From Nematopogon swammerdamellus (taxonomy: Eukaryota > Arthropoda > Insecta > Lepidoptera > Adelidae), in NCBI GenBank assembly GCA_946902875.1, contig OX336345.1:193501-257500 (forward strand): a DNA stretch of 64,000 nt, read 5' to 3'. The first letter of the stretch is position 1, and each line of letters opens with the position of its first letter. A program made the position numbers and the translations under genes. The notes under the pieces are model-generated. The model was not told the DNA's origin, did no database searches, and was given only the letters and a program-made list of their open reading frames with translations. This document shows positions 33,301 to 42,377 of the stretch, piece by piece.

Positions 33301-33652
33301 CTCCTCCTCATGCCGGAGACACAGAACACACTGCTATAACAAGTGTTGCGCAGGCGCTGCTGCTGCCGGCTCTGCCCGCGTTCCTGTTCGGTGGTGTCGC
33401 GGTGGCGGCGGCGCTCCTGCTCCTCCTCATGCCGGAGACACAGAACACGCTGCTATAACAAGTGTTGCGCAGGCGCTGCTGCTGCCGGCTCTGCCCGCGT
33501 TCCTGTTCGGTGGTGTCGCGGTGGCGGCGGCGCTCCTGCTCCTCCTCATGCCGGAGACACAGAACACGCGGCTGCCCGAGAGCGTGCAGGAAGCCGAGCA
33601 GCTGGACACTCTGAGGATTAGCGACAACCTCGTCACCGTCACTCCTCTATAG
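24092..33652 (+). CDS. Gene B: SLC22-like membrane transporter, 7 coding exons (whole span)
   Basis: Joining 24092-24300, 25500-25719, 26203-26303, 26396-26550, 27410-28027, 28356-28537 and 33473-33652 gives 1665 nt, 554 residues plus stop. All introns have GT and AG ends and phases fit. The product is a major facilitator protein of the SLC22 organic ion family. It has a poly-Gly N-terminus (about residues 8-20), TM1 about 36-60, an extracellular loop with paired cysteines (RCQIAECE near 70; exon 2), GFISDRWGRKK at the TM2-TM3 turn, DESPRWLYGKGR after TM6, ERYGRKK between TM8 and TM9, and MPETQNTRLPE after TM12. It likely sits in the plasma membrane; the substrate is unknown. The last exon is the final member of a 119-bp array, so splicing could give shorter C-termini. 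Confidence 0.9.
25500..25719 (+). CDS. Gene B coding exon 2 (extracellular loop)
   Basis: The acceptor TTGTTACAG precedes ATGCCAG, completing the split Arg. The exon encodes RCQIAECETGTDLLYEEPW and NGTRCQRYVPL..., with an N-glycosylation-type NGT and several cysteines as in SLC22 loops. It ends TIVAE before GTACCA. Confidence 0.88.
25955..26030 (-). mobile_element. tRNA-type SINE fragment in intron 2
   Basis: Short piece matching the SINEs at 11907 and 46209 (ATCACCTCCAAGATGGTGCC, ATACCGGAGACTTCCCCTTG). Confidence 0.6.
26203..26303 (+). CDS. Gene B coding exon 3
   Basis: The acceptor ATTGTTTCAG precedes TTCGGGCTG. The exon encodes FGLACQDYKRTMVGSI... to GFISD plus AG (TM2) and ends before GTGAGC. 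At 101 nt it equals exon 3 of gene C. Confidence 0.9.
26396..26550 (+). CDS. Gene B coding exon 4
   Basis: The acceptor CCTCGCAG leads into GTGGGGCAGG. The exon encodes the rest of the DRWGRKK turn, TM3 and the start of TM4 (SYEMYVSVEFFEAFLGYGFN). It ends ATG A before GTAAGT. Confidence 0.9.
27410..28027 (+). CDS. Gene B coding exon 5 (central domain)
   Basis: The acceptor CTCGTTTCAG precedes TCGTGGAAC. The exon encodes TM4-TM9: VELARPYLRVIFTS, YVPYWRDLLRTIHTP, DESPRWLYGKGRKQE, the cytosolic loop, NKYVNYSLSS and ERYGRKKCIMT. It ends TTA A before GTAAGT. Confidence 0.92.
28356..28537 (+). CDS. Gene B coding exon 6
   Basis: The acceptor GTATTTGCAG precedes ACCAGACG. The exon encodes QTNVQLGFFFIGKIAITYAF, YTSELFPTNARNSLLS and GRIGSVLAPQTPLL (TM10-TM11). 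It ends phase 0 at CTT before GTAAGT. At 182 nt it equals exon 6 of gene C. Confidence 0.92.
28747..29060 (+). mobile_element. SINE-like element with GGGGCCGGTAC head in intron 6
   Basis: It has the same head as the 2622 copy (GTGTGGGGCCGGTACTTTAA, CATCTCTCCCCGTGTATGTC) and the common body to an A-run at 29055. It lies in the sense orientation of gene B. Confidence 0.8.
29063..29653. other. Intron 6 sequence before the exon array
   Basis: Contains the common tail AGCGAAGCCGCGGGCAAGAG near 29192 and no recognised exon. Open frames at 29362-29586 and 29541-29795 enter the array only by chance. Confidence 0.4.
29654..33472 (+). repeat. 119-bp tandem array of the acceptor plus start of the last coding exon, ~18 upstream copies
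   Basis: Units start (at GCGCTGCTG) near 29691, 29810, 29929, 30048, 30167, 30286, 30405, 30524, 30643, 30762 and 30881, and after the LINE at 32643, 32759, 32878, 32997, 33116, 33235, 33354, then 33473 (the true last exon). Each unit has 95 nt of coding sequence (ALLLPALPAFLFGGVAVAAA, LLLLLMPETQNT) and 24 nt of intron end, CTATAACAAGTGTTGCGCAG. Read from any intact upstream acceptor in phase 0, translation ends LL-stop. 119 is not a multiple of three, so the array does not read through. Units differ by point changes; unit 12 lacks one codon. A partial unit precedes the first. Confidence 0.93.
30914..32542 (+). mobile_element. 5'-truncated R1-clade LINE inserted in array unit 11
   Basis: A 14-bp target duplication TGCCCGCGTTCCTG (30900-30913 and 32543-32556) flanks the insert exactly. 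It encodes about 456 residues to the stop at 32285: RT motifs FVDISGAFDNLWW, KGCPQGSVFGP, YADD and FKYLGVMLDE, then a C-terminal region FLTGHGKFGKYFFRFG with CECGEPIDSVDHVLFEC (CCHC-type). The 3' UTR of about 257 bp ends in TGAA repeats rather than poly-A. The 14-bp duplication and zinc-knuckle region fit the R1 clade. The endonuclease and ORF1 are absent, so it cannot move on its own. Confidence 0.9.
33473..33652 (+). CDS. Gene B terminal coding exon (last array unit)
   Basis: Phase-0 acceptor TGTTGCGCAG then 59 codons and TAG. It encodes TM12 (ALLLPALPAFLFGGVAVAAA...) and the cytosolic tail RLPESVQEAEQLDTLRISDN to ...VTVTPL. The same position in gene C is MAYMHSLPNLMFGAVALLAG, with equal spacing from the acceptor, which supports this junction. 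It is the only unit carrying the tail. Confidence 0.9.
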   Translation, partial: ALLLPALPAFLFGGVAVAAALLLLLMPETQNTRLPESVQEAEQLDTLRISDNLVTVTPL

Positions 33653-34180
33653 AACTACACACCACACACTAGGTAACTACTCGACAACTAGAACGTTCAA
33701 GAGTTCTACGAAGAGCTTTTTTGTGGCGCCTTCTACGAGTAAGTATCTAGCCCGTGATTGTACAAAATGCGTTTCTACAACCGCGTGCCACTAGCTAGTT
33801 CGTGCTTATACAAATTGGGGCTCTCATTGGTATAAAGCGCGATTGTGTATGTAATATTTTGGTTTATTACCCGGTTCCGGTGCCCGGTTCAGATTGCATT
33901 GCCGGGATTAACGGGACAAGACAAAAAAAGGTGGTGTGTCGTGACAGTCGACAGAAAGAAGCCAAGCTTCGTATTTAAAATACTGTTTAAAATCAAATTT
34001 ATTTTCGAACGGGATAGCGCCATCTATGCGATATTCCTTTCAACTTATACTATGGTTCGACTTCAAGAGACTCCCATAGATGGCGCTGGGCAGCGCGATA
34101 TCTCTCAATGAAATTTAATATTGTTAATGTTGTGTGAATGTTGTGCGTTATGTTAAGTTTATGTATGACGAAATAAATAT
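33653..34180 (+). other. Gene B 3' UTR candidate
   Basis: Sequence after the TAG up to the AATAAA at 34172. It contains an imperfect inverted pair, TAGCGCCATCTATG (34015) and CATAGATGGCGCTG (34076). Confidence 0.5.
34172..34177 (+). promoter_or_regulatory. Candidate polyadenylation signal for gene B
   Basis: AATAAA about 520 bp after the stop codon, followed by the T/G-rich ATGTGTGGTTT. Confidence 0.5.
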
Positions 34181-35204
34181 CTGAATGTGAATGTGTGGTT
34201 TCTGCTCGCTTACATACCTACCTACCTACCTACTCGCACGAATGTGCTACGTACGCGCGGTTAGCTGAGCTGGCTGTTGTACAGTAGGTTAACAATTGCA
34301 TGCAAATCCTGAAACCAACCTTGAGTTGATCTGATCTTTGCCGCAGTCCCAAACTGACGCGGCTCATTATTACTATCAGTTTAATAATTATTTATTTATA
34401 TAAATATTTAGGTAATTCTTCATAATTGTTTTTATTAGGTCTATACTTAGATGTAAATAAATAAATATAGATAACCACATTTTTTTTTAAATAAATATTT
34501 TACTTTATTTTTTTTTTATTTTTTTTTTTTATTGGAAGCACAAACAGGAGCACAACATTATATGATAATATACACATTTACAATGACTTATACATAGGTA
34601 GGTATGTAGGAAGGTAGGTAGGTAGCCATATTTGTAAATACTAAAGCAATACCTATCTATCTCTCTGATTATCTGTCGTCTGTCCCTTGAAATGTAATAT
34701 AATTCGGGAACCACTGCACAACATTCTTTCAGTTAATTCCATGTGCTGTAAAGCTGAAGTTTGAATACATAGGTAGTTACATAAAAAAAATCATTATTAT
34801 AATAATTAGATGTTGAGGTAAGTATATTTGGATCTGCAGCACGAAGTTACCAAAATGTGGCCCGTCGACTCGACGATCGTTGTGCTCATAGGCGAAGAGC
34901 CTCGACGACCACCTTGAGAGGCTCTCGCTGAGTGGTTGGGTCAAGGGTCAGATCCAGAAGGCAGCTCTGCTCGACACTGCACGCATCGTCCGTAGGTTTC
35001 TCGTAGGGGTCGTAGGTTGTAGGAAGGTACCTACCTATTTCTCTTGTACAGCTTAGTCCTCCCTCCGCCCCATCACAAAAAATTGACTCCATATAGGTAA
35101 ATGCATTAAAATTAGATGTACCTATAGGTACTTTGAAAGTCATAAAAGTAGGGTTTTTTTAGATTGACAATATTGTTCGATTTGTTAAATCTTAGAAAAA
35201 ACTA
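34181..35204. other. Non-coding, no gene assigned
   Basis: T-rich runs near 34490-34530. The minus-strand open frame at 34886-35143 (EKPTDDACSVEQSCLLDLTL...) looks protein-like but I cannot assign it; it may be a retroelement scrap. Confidence 0.35.
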
Positions 35205-35400
35205 TTTAACGAAATATAAAAACCGCCTTCAAAAATGTATGAAATAAAAAAAAATCGAACATTAGAGTTGAAGGCGGTCGGTGATTTTTGCTTGCTGTAG
35301 CCCCGCCTTCAACTCTAGGGTTCGATTTTTTTTTTATTTCATATATTTTTGAAGGCAGATTTTATATTTTGTTAAATAGTTTTTTATTTCAACGTTTTTT
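35205..35400. mobile_element. Palindromic GTTGAAGGCGGT element 3
   Basis: Arms AATCGAACATTAGAGTTGAA and TTCAACTCTAGGGTTCGATT flanking a short centre, with A/T-rich outer arms including ATATAAAAACCGCCTTCAA. Confidence 0.78.
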
Positions 35401-35509
35401 TTGTATTATTTTTTTTGCTATTAATGTACTCGGGGGAATCGCTCGGCCTTCGACCTCGCGATTCCGCCTCGCTTTCACATCCGATCTTGACCAAATTCAT
35501 CCGATCTCA

Positions 35510-36865
35510 CAGTGTCAAATATGACCTTAAAATCGGACACGTTCTTTTTATTCCAGAAATTTATAGATTTAGTTATTTAAAATGCTAGAGTAAAACTCCC
35601 CCGCCTCTGCGACTTTTAGTTTAGGAGAAATAAATTTTTGAAAATTACACTTTTTTAGTTTCGGAAAAACGAAAAATAATTCTACAATTAAAACTAAGCT
35701 ACTTATTTAAATTTCACTCAGCCTTATCAAAGACCCTTTCGAATATCCACATTTGAAAAGTTATTCGAGGCTGTGAAAGTTTACAGAAATCGAATTATAT
35801 TTATTTTTTATTTTTTTTATTTTATTTTTTTTCTTCTAGATCCCATAGTAGTAGGCGGAGATATTTATACCGAAAATAGTTCACTGTTTCCTCTGTCCGT
35901 TAAAAAAAAACCGACGCCTAATTCCATGGGATTAAGAAGTTACAGGAGCTATTCGCTATGGGCTAGGGTTGTTACTAGAATGAATACAAATTTTCCCATT
36001 TTTTATTTATTTATTTTTGACATTTGATTAATTTTATTGTATTGTTTCGTGATTTCTTTTAATAATAATTAGCTTGTTTTGGTTTTTGTTTTTGTTTTTT
36101 TTTTTGTTTTTTTTTTTATGGATACTGACACGGCTTGCTAAATCACCTACACTACAGCATCCGTGATGTCAGCCCATAACACCGGGAGAACTACGTATGC
36201 ATGCCATGTCAGTGTTTCCCTTCATTTCATGTCGGTTACTATGTTTAAAATTGGGGAGGCGTATGTCCAGCAGTGAACACATACACACTGACTGACTAAC
36301 TGACCAGTCCATATACATCCACTGCTGGGACCATATCATCATTTTGCGGAAAAATAAAAAAAATTGTAAAGTGCCAACCCTATTGCCCGAAACTTGATAA
36401 TTGCACTAAAATGAGCATAACTTCTTAAACCCATGGAATTAGGCGTCGGTTTTTTTTAACGGACAGAGGAAATAGTGAACTATTTTCGGTATAAATATCT
36501 CCGCCTACTACTACGGGATCTAGGAGAAAAAAAATAAAATAAAAAAAATTAAAAAAATATATAATTCGATTTCTGTAAACTTTCACAGCCTCGAATAACT
36601 TTTCAAATGTGGATATTCGAAAGGGTCTTTGATAAGGCTGAGTGAAATTTAAATAAGTAGCTTAGTTTTAATTGTAGAATAATTTTTCGTTTTTTCGAAA
36701 CTAAAAAAGTGTAATTTTCAAAAATTTATTTCTCCTAAACTAAAAGTCGCAGAGGCGGGGGAGTTTTACTCTAGCATTTTAAATAACTAAATCTATAAAT
36801 TTCTGGAATAAAAAGGACGTGGCCGATTTTATGGTCATATTTGACACTGTGGATCTTGACCCACA
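35510..36865. mobile_element. Large foldback element with ~430-bp arms
   Basis: The left arm (about 35510-35945) and right arm (about 36427-36865) are near-identical reverse complements: GTCAAATATGACCTTAAAAT, GCAGAGGCGGGGGAGTTTTA, AGACCCTTTCGAATATCC, TTCCATGGGATTAAGAAG and their complements. The spacer of about 480 bp holds a SINE fragment and an RTE-like tail (TATGTCCAGCAGTG). No protein is encoded. Confidence 0.85.
36111..36238 (-). mobile_element. SINE body fragment inside the foldback spacer
   Basis: T-run, then GACACGGCTTGCTAAATCACC, ATCCGTGATGTCAGCCCATA and CATGCCATGTCAGTG. A 3' piece only. Confidence 0.7.
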
Positions 36866-38900
36866 CGGGAAGCACCAGCTTTCAAATAAAAAAAGAATTT
36901 TCAAAATCGGTTCACCCAGTCGAAAGTTATGAGAGGACAAACATTAAAAAAAAATACAGTCGAATTGAGAACCTCCTCCTTTTTTGAAGTCGCTTAAAAA
37001 TAATTCACACTCAGTAGATTAATGGTTACACACAACGTTGTTTCGTTTTGGCGTATACAATATAAGTACCTAGGTACCTACTCGTGTGAACGTTGCGTGT
37101 GAACACAAGCATGTGCTACAGACACAACACTAATATGTATTCTATGACAAAACACTAATATGTATTCTATGACTACACGTGGTAAAGGTCAATACGAAAT
37201 TATATATAATAATAATTATTCATGCTAACCTACGTGTAGTGTGCGGCAGTGTGCGGTCAGCTGAGCACATAATGAATATACCTACCTAACTACCTAGACA
37301 ATAGACATATTTCATTGTCTAATAAACACATGCCTACTTCACTTGGTGTATTATTACTTTATTACCACAACAACGCATCTACCAACCAACGACATATTAT
37401 GGAAGATTCCCCTCCTGATTAATATTAGGTAGGTAGGTAGGTAGGTGCCTACATACGTCCTGTAAATTACTGTGCAGTTTGAGCGCTGTAATTGATATTC
37501 CAGTACACGCTAATATAAAACGCGGATCGCGTACCTACCTAATGAACCTTAGGAGCGAACATCAGGGTCAAAGATCTATGATCTGAGTAGTAGGTAGGTA
37601 CCTAGGTTCCCCTACATTAATCCTTTTAGGATCAGTCTAACTAGCCTAGCACGCTGCACGAGCACGATACAGAAGAACATAAGTACATAGGTACCTACCT
37701 ACTTACCTAAATAATAAAGTTAGAATATTTTAAACCAAAGTTTACTGATATACCAGTGATTAGGTCTTTTTTTAACTGACGAGCCCTAAAGAGGAAATAG
37801 ATCATATTAAAATTATAAAAAAAGGTAGTAACATTTTTATATTTTATTAAATATTACAAAAAAAATACAAACTGACCCACCTGAACATAGTAAACACCTT
37901 TGCTAAGAAACTATGTCTCTATTTCTAATAATTAGCGAGATAATAGATGTAAAAGTTTATTAAAGATCATAGCTGAACGACGACGGCACGGAAATCCGAA
38001 TGCGCCAACGGTTATTAAACTTTGACCTTGGCACAAATTCGGGTAGGCGGGCGGCGCTTCCGGACCACTTGTACCATTAGACAGTATACTATTGATGGTA
38101 CAATTGGCCCTGATTTATCCCACTAGTACCATTGAGGGTTAAACACAGTACCATGCGGCGGCGCGTCGGCGTAACATTTCGCCAGTCCCATTATCACAGC
38201 TAAGAAGAAAAATGGTGAGAAACTTCACGGGATTTTTTTTTCAATGTTAACGTGGTCAACAATGTTTGCCACTACCTAAACACGCATGTGCTATTTATCA
38301 CCTACCCTGCCATCTTGAATACTCCTTTACTCAACATCCAAAGACTCACAATTCAAGACAGATGCAGAAATTTTATGACGAAGTGACAATTCCTTTTGAA
38401 AAAAGATATGAAATTATATGAGGTTATATGCCCACCACGCTGTCACTAGAAGCAGGCTAGTCTGCACCCGTTCACGATCATCACGCCAGGGTCAGCCAAC
38501 GCCTTCCCCAACCATAGAGGGTGGGATGCGATACGAATATTTTCAGTTCAATATGCCATGTCAACATTGGAAGAGAACCCGCTACTACAGGTCTGTTAAT
38601 GAAAGCTGGCACGTACTAACACCATCGCGTAGTGTCTGTCTGTAACCGCACGGGTGACGTGACGTCGCACTGCATACGCCCGATCTGTCTCACTCGCACT
38701 TGCACAATTGCATTGGTGTGAGTACTGTGTACGCGCCAGCTTTGATTAACATACCTGTATAACTCGTTGTGAACTGATCGTGTCTAATCTTCGCAGGGTT
38801 TGACTCGGACAGGTAAGGCGGTGACATACTATAATACTTATATAATAATAACTATGTATGTCTCCGATAAAGTGGACTGTATTAATTTAGGAGTTCATAT
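36866..38900. other. Non-coding DNA, no gene seen
   Basis: 36885-36995 is an inverted ACCGACTTC/AAGGAGGAGG family copy. A short tandem duplication, AACACTAATATGTATTCTATG, occurs at 37128 and 37149. GTAG/CTAC tetranucleotide runs are frequent. No supported gene. Confidence 0.45.
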
Positions 38901-39357
38901 GGGATTTGCCCGGCCAAAACAGCTCATGGATAATGAGTAAACTGGCCCGTACGCGAGGATCCACCTTCAACTTGCTATCCTGGTGGAGCAGAGCGCCCGG
39001 CCGCACCAGGCTGCACACGAAGCAGCTCAATCATCACCGTACACCGAAACACGTTCACAGCCGAGCTGCGCTGCACGCAGCATCCCACCGAGCCCCATCC
39101 GTGCGATCTTCTACGCCGAGAGCGATCTCCGAGACGTCCTCGTTGCCAGACAGCCGAGGGCGGCGCTACCGTCTCGTCGTGGTCCGCCTTACCGCTAGGG
39201 CGCCGCACCATCGCGCCGAGACACATATACAAGAGAGGGGGTTTGCCAAATTTGATATTCGTCAAATCGGTAATTCGTCAAATCTTTTTTTCGTCACATT
39301 ATGAGATTTGCCAAATACGCCATTGGTCAAGTATTTTAAGTATACTTAAAAACAATA
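38901..39357. other. GC-richer stretch, no gene accepted
   Basis: Open frames on both strands between 38906 and 39304 have no recognisable domain. Near 39245-39330 the piece CGTCAAAT/GCCAAAT recurs several times. Confidence 0.35.
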
Positions 39358-39700
39358 AGTACTGTGTGGGGTCGATACTTAATAAGAATAGTCCCACTGC
39401 ACCTCTCCCCGTGCATACCGTAAAAGGCGACTAAGGTATAAGGACAAGATGCCGTGCATAAGGGCGACAGGCTAGCCACCATAATACCCTCGATCGGCGC
39501 GGTCTTTCCACCGAGTCATGCAGCAGGTGGGTCTTCGTGCCTTACATGCTCCCTGATAGTTATCTTGTCCGAATACTTTGCTAAACGTGGTGGTCGGTGT
39601 TGTGCTGTAATTTACCAGAGTACACCGATTACTCTGCTTAACCCGACTGTCGGTATACAGCGTGCGGTGTGTATACAAAAGAGGTTTGGCCGAAACAACC
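39358..39700 (+). mobile_element. GGGGTCGATAC-headed retroelement fragment with a different body
   Basis: The first ~80 bp (CTGTGTGGGGTCGATACTTA, CACCTCTCCCCGTGCATACC, AAAAGGCGACTAAGG) match the head of the 2622 and 28747 elements. The continuation (GCCGTGCATAAGGGCGACAG...) is unrelated to the SINE body. Confidence 0.6.
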
Positions 39701-39780
39701 TAAATATAAGTAGGTACCTACACCAAAGCTAATTTGTAAATAGGTAGACAGAGGCGCACCAAGCCGAGCGCATCAGCCAC

Positions 39781-40439
39781 CGCGCCCCGCCCCCGCCCCC
39801 GCCCCCGCCCTCGCTGTGCAGCACGCATCAAATGCGCGCGCCCGCCCCTCCTAGAGGCGCCCTGAGCGCGATTTCTCTACAACGGCGTTGAAGCCTGTGG
39901 GCGTGGCCTATGACTTACATATGTGTGTTGTGCGTGTGCATTTGTTTTGTGCGTGTGCCTAACTTGCTCCTCTTTGTGTGTAGTGTCGATACTAGCACAC
40001 ACACACACACACATACGAAGCGCTAGCAGCACTGCGTGTAGTTTTTGGGTTTCAAATATCATCGCTTAGGGCGTCTCTAGTAGGGGGCGCGCGCGGTAGG
40101 TATTTGATGCTCTGTGGTCTGGCTGGTTCCCTGGCTCTTCACAGTTTGCGTGCGTCTTGTAACCGCCTTAGCTATAGTTCAGCAAAAAGTTTCTACATCG
40201 TCAGAACTATTGCATAATTATTTGGTTTTTGAGTGAGAGTTTGAACAGGAGTGAATGATGAGGATGGAGAGTGCGTGGCGACGCAATAAACGGGTGAGGG
40301 TTAGTTAATGGCAGGTTTGATAGCAAATTGCTGGTAGTTATGTATATCCTGTAGTTTAGGATGTTAGAAGAATATAGTGAAAGAATTAGCCCGAGGACAT
40401 CAATACATTTCGAGAAAAAAAAAATGAAAATTTTAACAG
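39781..40439. other. Non-coding; CCCCCG repeats at 39783-39812
   Basis: A short (CCCCCG)n run and a CA-rich tract near 39995-40013. No gene recognised. Confidence 0.4.
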
Positions 40440-40630
40440 GTCACTGGTCAGGGTCAGACATGGTTACTTTGCGGAAAAACTAAATTCACCGCCCCGACAT
40501 AACCTGTTATTAAGGCTATTCCCTAGTGTAACTGCTAGCCTCAGCCGCTCACACGGGCGCCTGCGCTTTGTTACGCAAGGACGGAGGGGCTGCACTTCCC
40601 GCAGCGCCGGAGAAGAGGCAATCGTTATTA
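40440..40630 (-). repeat. Unoccupied copy of the repeat split by a SINE at 16.5 kb
   Basis: The reverse complement reads GGGAAGTGCAGCCCCTCCG ... GGGAATAGCC directly into TTAATAACAGGTTATGTCGG, with no SINE. At 16492-17032 the same junction carries the full 5S-headed SINE. Confidence 0.82.
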
Positions 40631-41139
40631 GCTAATGAGTTTTAACAATGAAAATGTTTTTTCGATCGCTTCAGTATAGCCCCCCATTTTCGCTGAGAGT
40701 GTGAAATCGTCCTGGTGTCGTGAGTTTTGGGGCTACGCGAGTGGTTGAGGGCTCAAAAGATGCGTATCGGCTAGGGCTACTAGATGGTGAAAAAGTTTTT
40801 TTTTCGAAAAAGTAAAAAAAAAATTTTTTTATGAAAAAATGTGAAAAATTCTATTTATTTTTGGAACTAATTCTCTTATATCTCAAAAACTAACTGTGAT
40901 ATCGAAAAATAAAAAAAAAACTTGTTTAGATTTTGACTTTGGGCTACATTAAAAAAAAAGCATTCGTCTATCGATGATGGTTCGTGCTGAAGGTGGTCCC
41001 TCAAAATTTTCCCATTTTCGCTGACAGTGTGAAATCGACTTTTGGAAGTGCAACAGCGCAGCGTAGAGAGCGGGGAGGAATATCCGAATGTATGAATAAA
41101 TTGTGAAAAATCAAATCACGGCTCTGCAGATCCTCGGGT
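40631..41139. other. Non-coding, no gene seen
   Basis: A/T-rich; CCCATTTTCGCTGA(G/C)AGTGTGAAATCG occurs twice (40683 and 41009), a local repeat. Confidence 0.4.
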
Positions 41140-41592
41140 GACTTTGTTAGTTTGTTAGTTGGGTACTGTTGATGGAGCCGGAAGGAAGCCATAGGAACTC
41201 CTAAACTACACATGATAAGCCCATCGTGTTTGGGCTCGTTGGATTTGTCTTCGCAAGTACTCTAGTCATATGTTATTTCCAGGGTCCTGATGATGGAGCC
41301 GGAAGGAAGCCATAGGAATATAGGTTAGGTTAGAAGACACGATCTTCTAACCTAACCTATATTATTATATTTTTATATTTGATATTTATTAATTTGTTAC
41401 TTTAGTTTGACATAATGTCAAGCTTATCTCTTTTTTTCTGTCTAAATTTTTGTTAAATTTTTTTAGCTGCTTGTGTTTTTGAAAAATAATAAAAACTATA
41501 TAAATGTAATACTTTTTTAAATTTTGTTGAGTTTATTTTCAATGTACCTCGAAGGTCGTGTAATGCAAGAGATCTGTGAAATTTTTTATACG
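41140..41592. mobile_element. Foldback minisatellite element, partial copy
   Basis: One complete and one partial minisatellite unit (TGATGGAGCCGGAAGGAAGC, TTTGGGCTCGTTGGATTTG), then a palindrome of TATAGGTTAGGTTAGAAG, then the AT-rich centre seen at 14480-14690. The left inverted repeat is missing. Confidence 0.75.
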
Positions 41593-41604
41593 TTTGAATT
41601 TTGA

Positions 41605-41815
41605 GGGGGGGTGGGGGGGGGGGGGGGGGGGAAGGCAAATAACTAAAACTTTTTCTGCTCCCTTCATTGTTTTATATGCTTCATTTCTCATTTTCGCTCC
41701 CTTTTTGGAGGTACTTTGTATGCCCCCCCCCCCCCTAAACGGCGGAGTGTCAAATCGATACACCAAGCTGACCCCGTCCCCCCCTCTCTAAACCCACCCC
41801 CAATAAACTGAGCGA
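41605..41815. repeat. Poly-G and poly-C tracts
   Basis: Two G runs (41605-41611, 41613-41631) and a C run (about 41724-41736), with further C-rich sequence near 41780. G-run spacing favours quadruplex formation; length in the assembly is uncertain. Confidence 0.8.
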
Positions 41816-42377
41816 ATGTCTCAGTTTGTGAACTTATGTAAGTAACGCCATTATTTAAAAATGTCAATGATTTGAGAAGAGATGTCAATTTTTTTCAGTA
41901 TTATCGGCTATAGTATTCAAAAAATTGCAACAATTTGAACACTGCGTCCATTTCAATAGTAATGGGTACCTATAGCATTCTTAATTAAACTGGCCAGTTC
42001 AGTTCACGGCCAGGAGTTATTCCTATTATGCGTTGGAAATGATCAGACTAAAAGATTCGTGACTCGAAGACAACAAAAACAACTGAGTAAGTCACGAAAT
42101 ACAAAAAACTTGTCAAATGATGGGACCTTAGGAAAATGTTTCCCCTTCCTCCTAACTATTAATTAAACCAACGGAAAACGTTATTTGATTGTAAACAGGA
42201 TATAACTTTAATAAAACATACTATAAAATGGACGAAATGCACATTTTAATTTTTCAGACGAGACCTGTGATTGCTTTCTGTAGGTACCCCCAAGAGCTAG
42301 ATTTATGCTCATTACCAGAGATTATGTAATATTGCATTACACTTGGTTCCTGCAGAAAGCAGTTGTCATACCACTGT
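41816..42377. other. Non-coding, no gene seen
   Basis: No recognised gene or repeat. Confidence 0.35.

Noticed and set aside
29680..33458. Repeated 117-codon frames starting MLRRRCC
   Set aside because: These are the wrong frame of the exon array. The transporter frame is fixed by exon 6 phase and by the match to gene C exon 7.
38906..39304. 132-codon frame rich in Arg, Ser and His
   Set aside because: No recognisable domain and competing open frames on the other strand; composition explains it.
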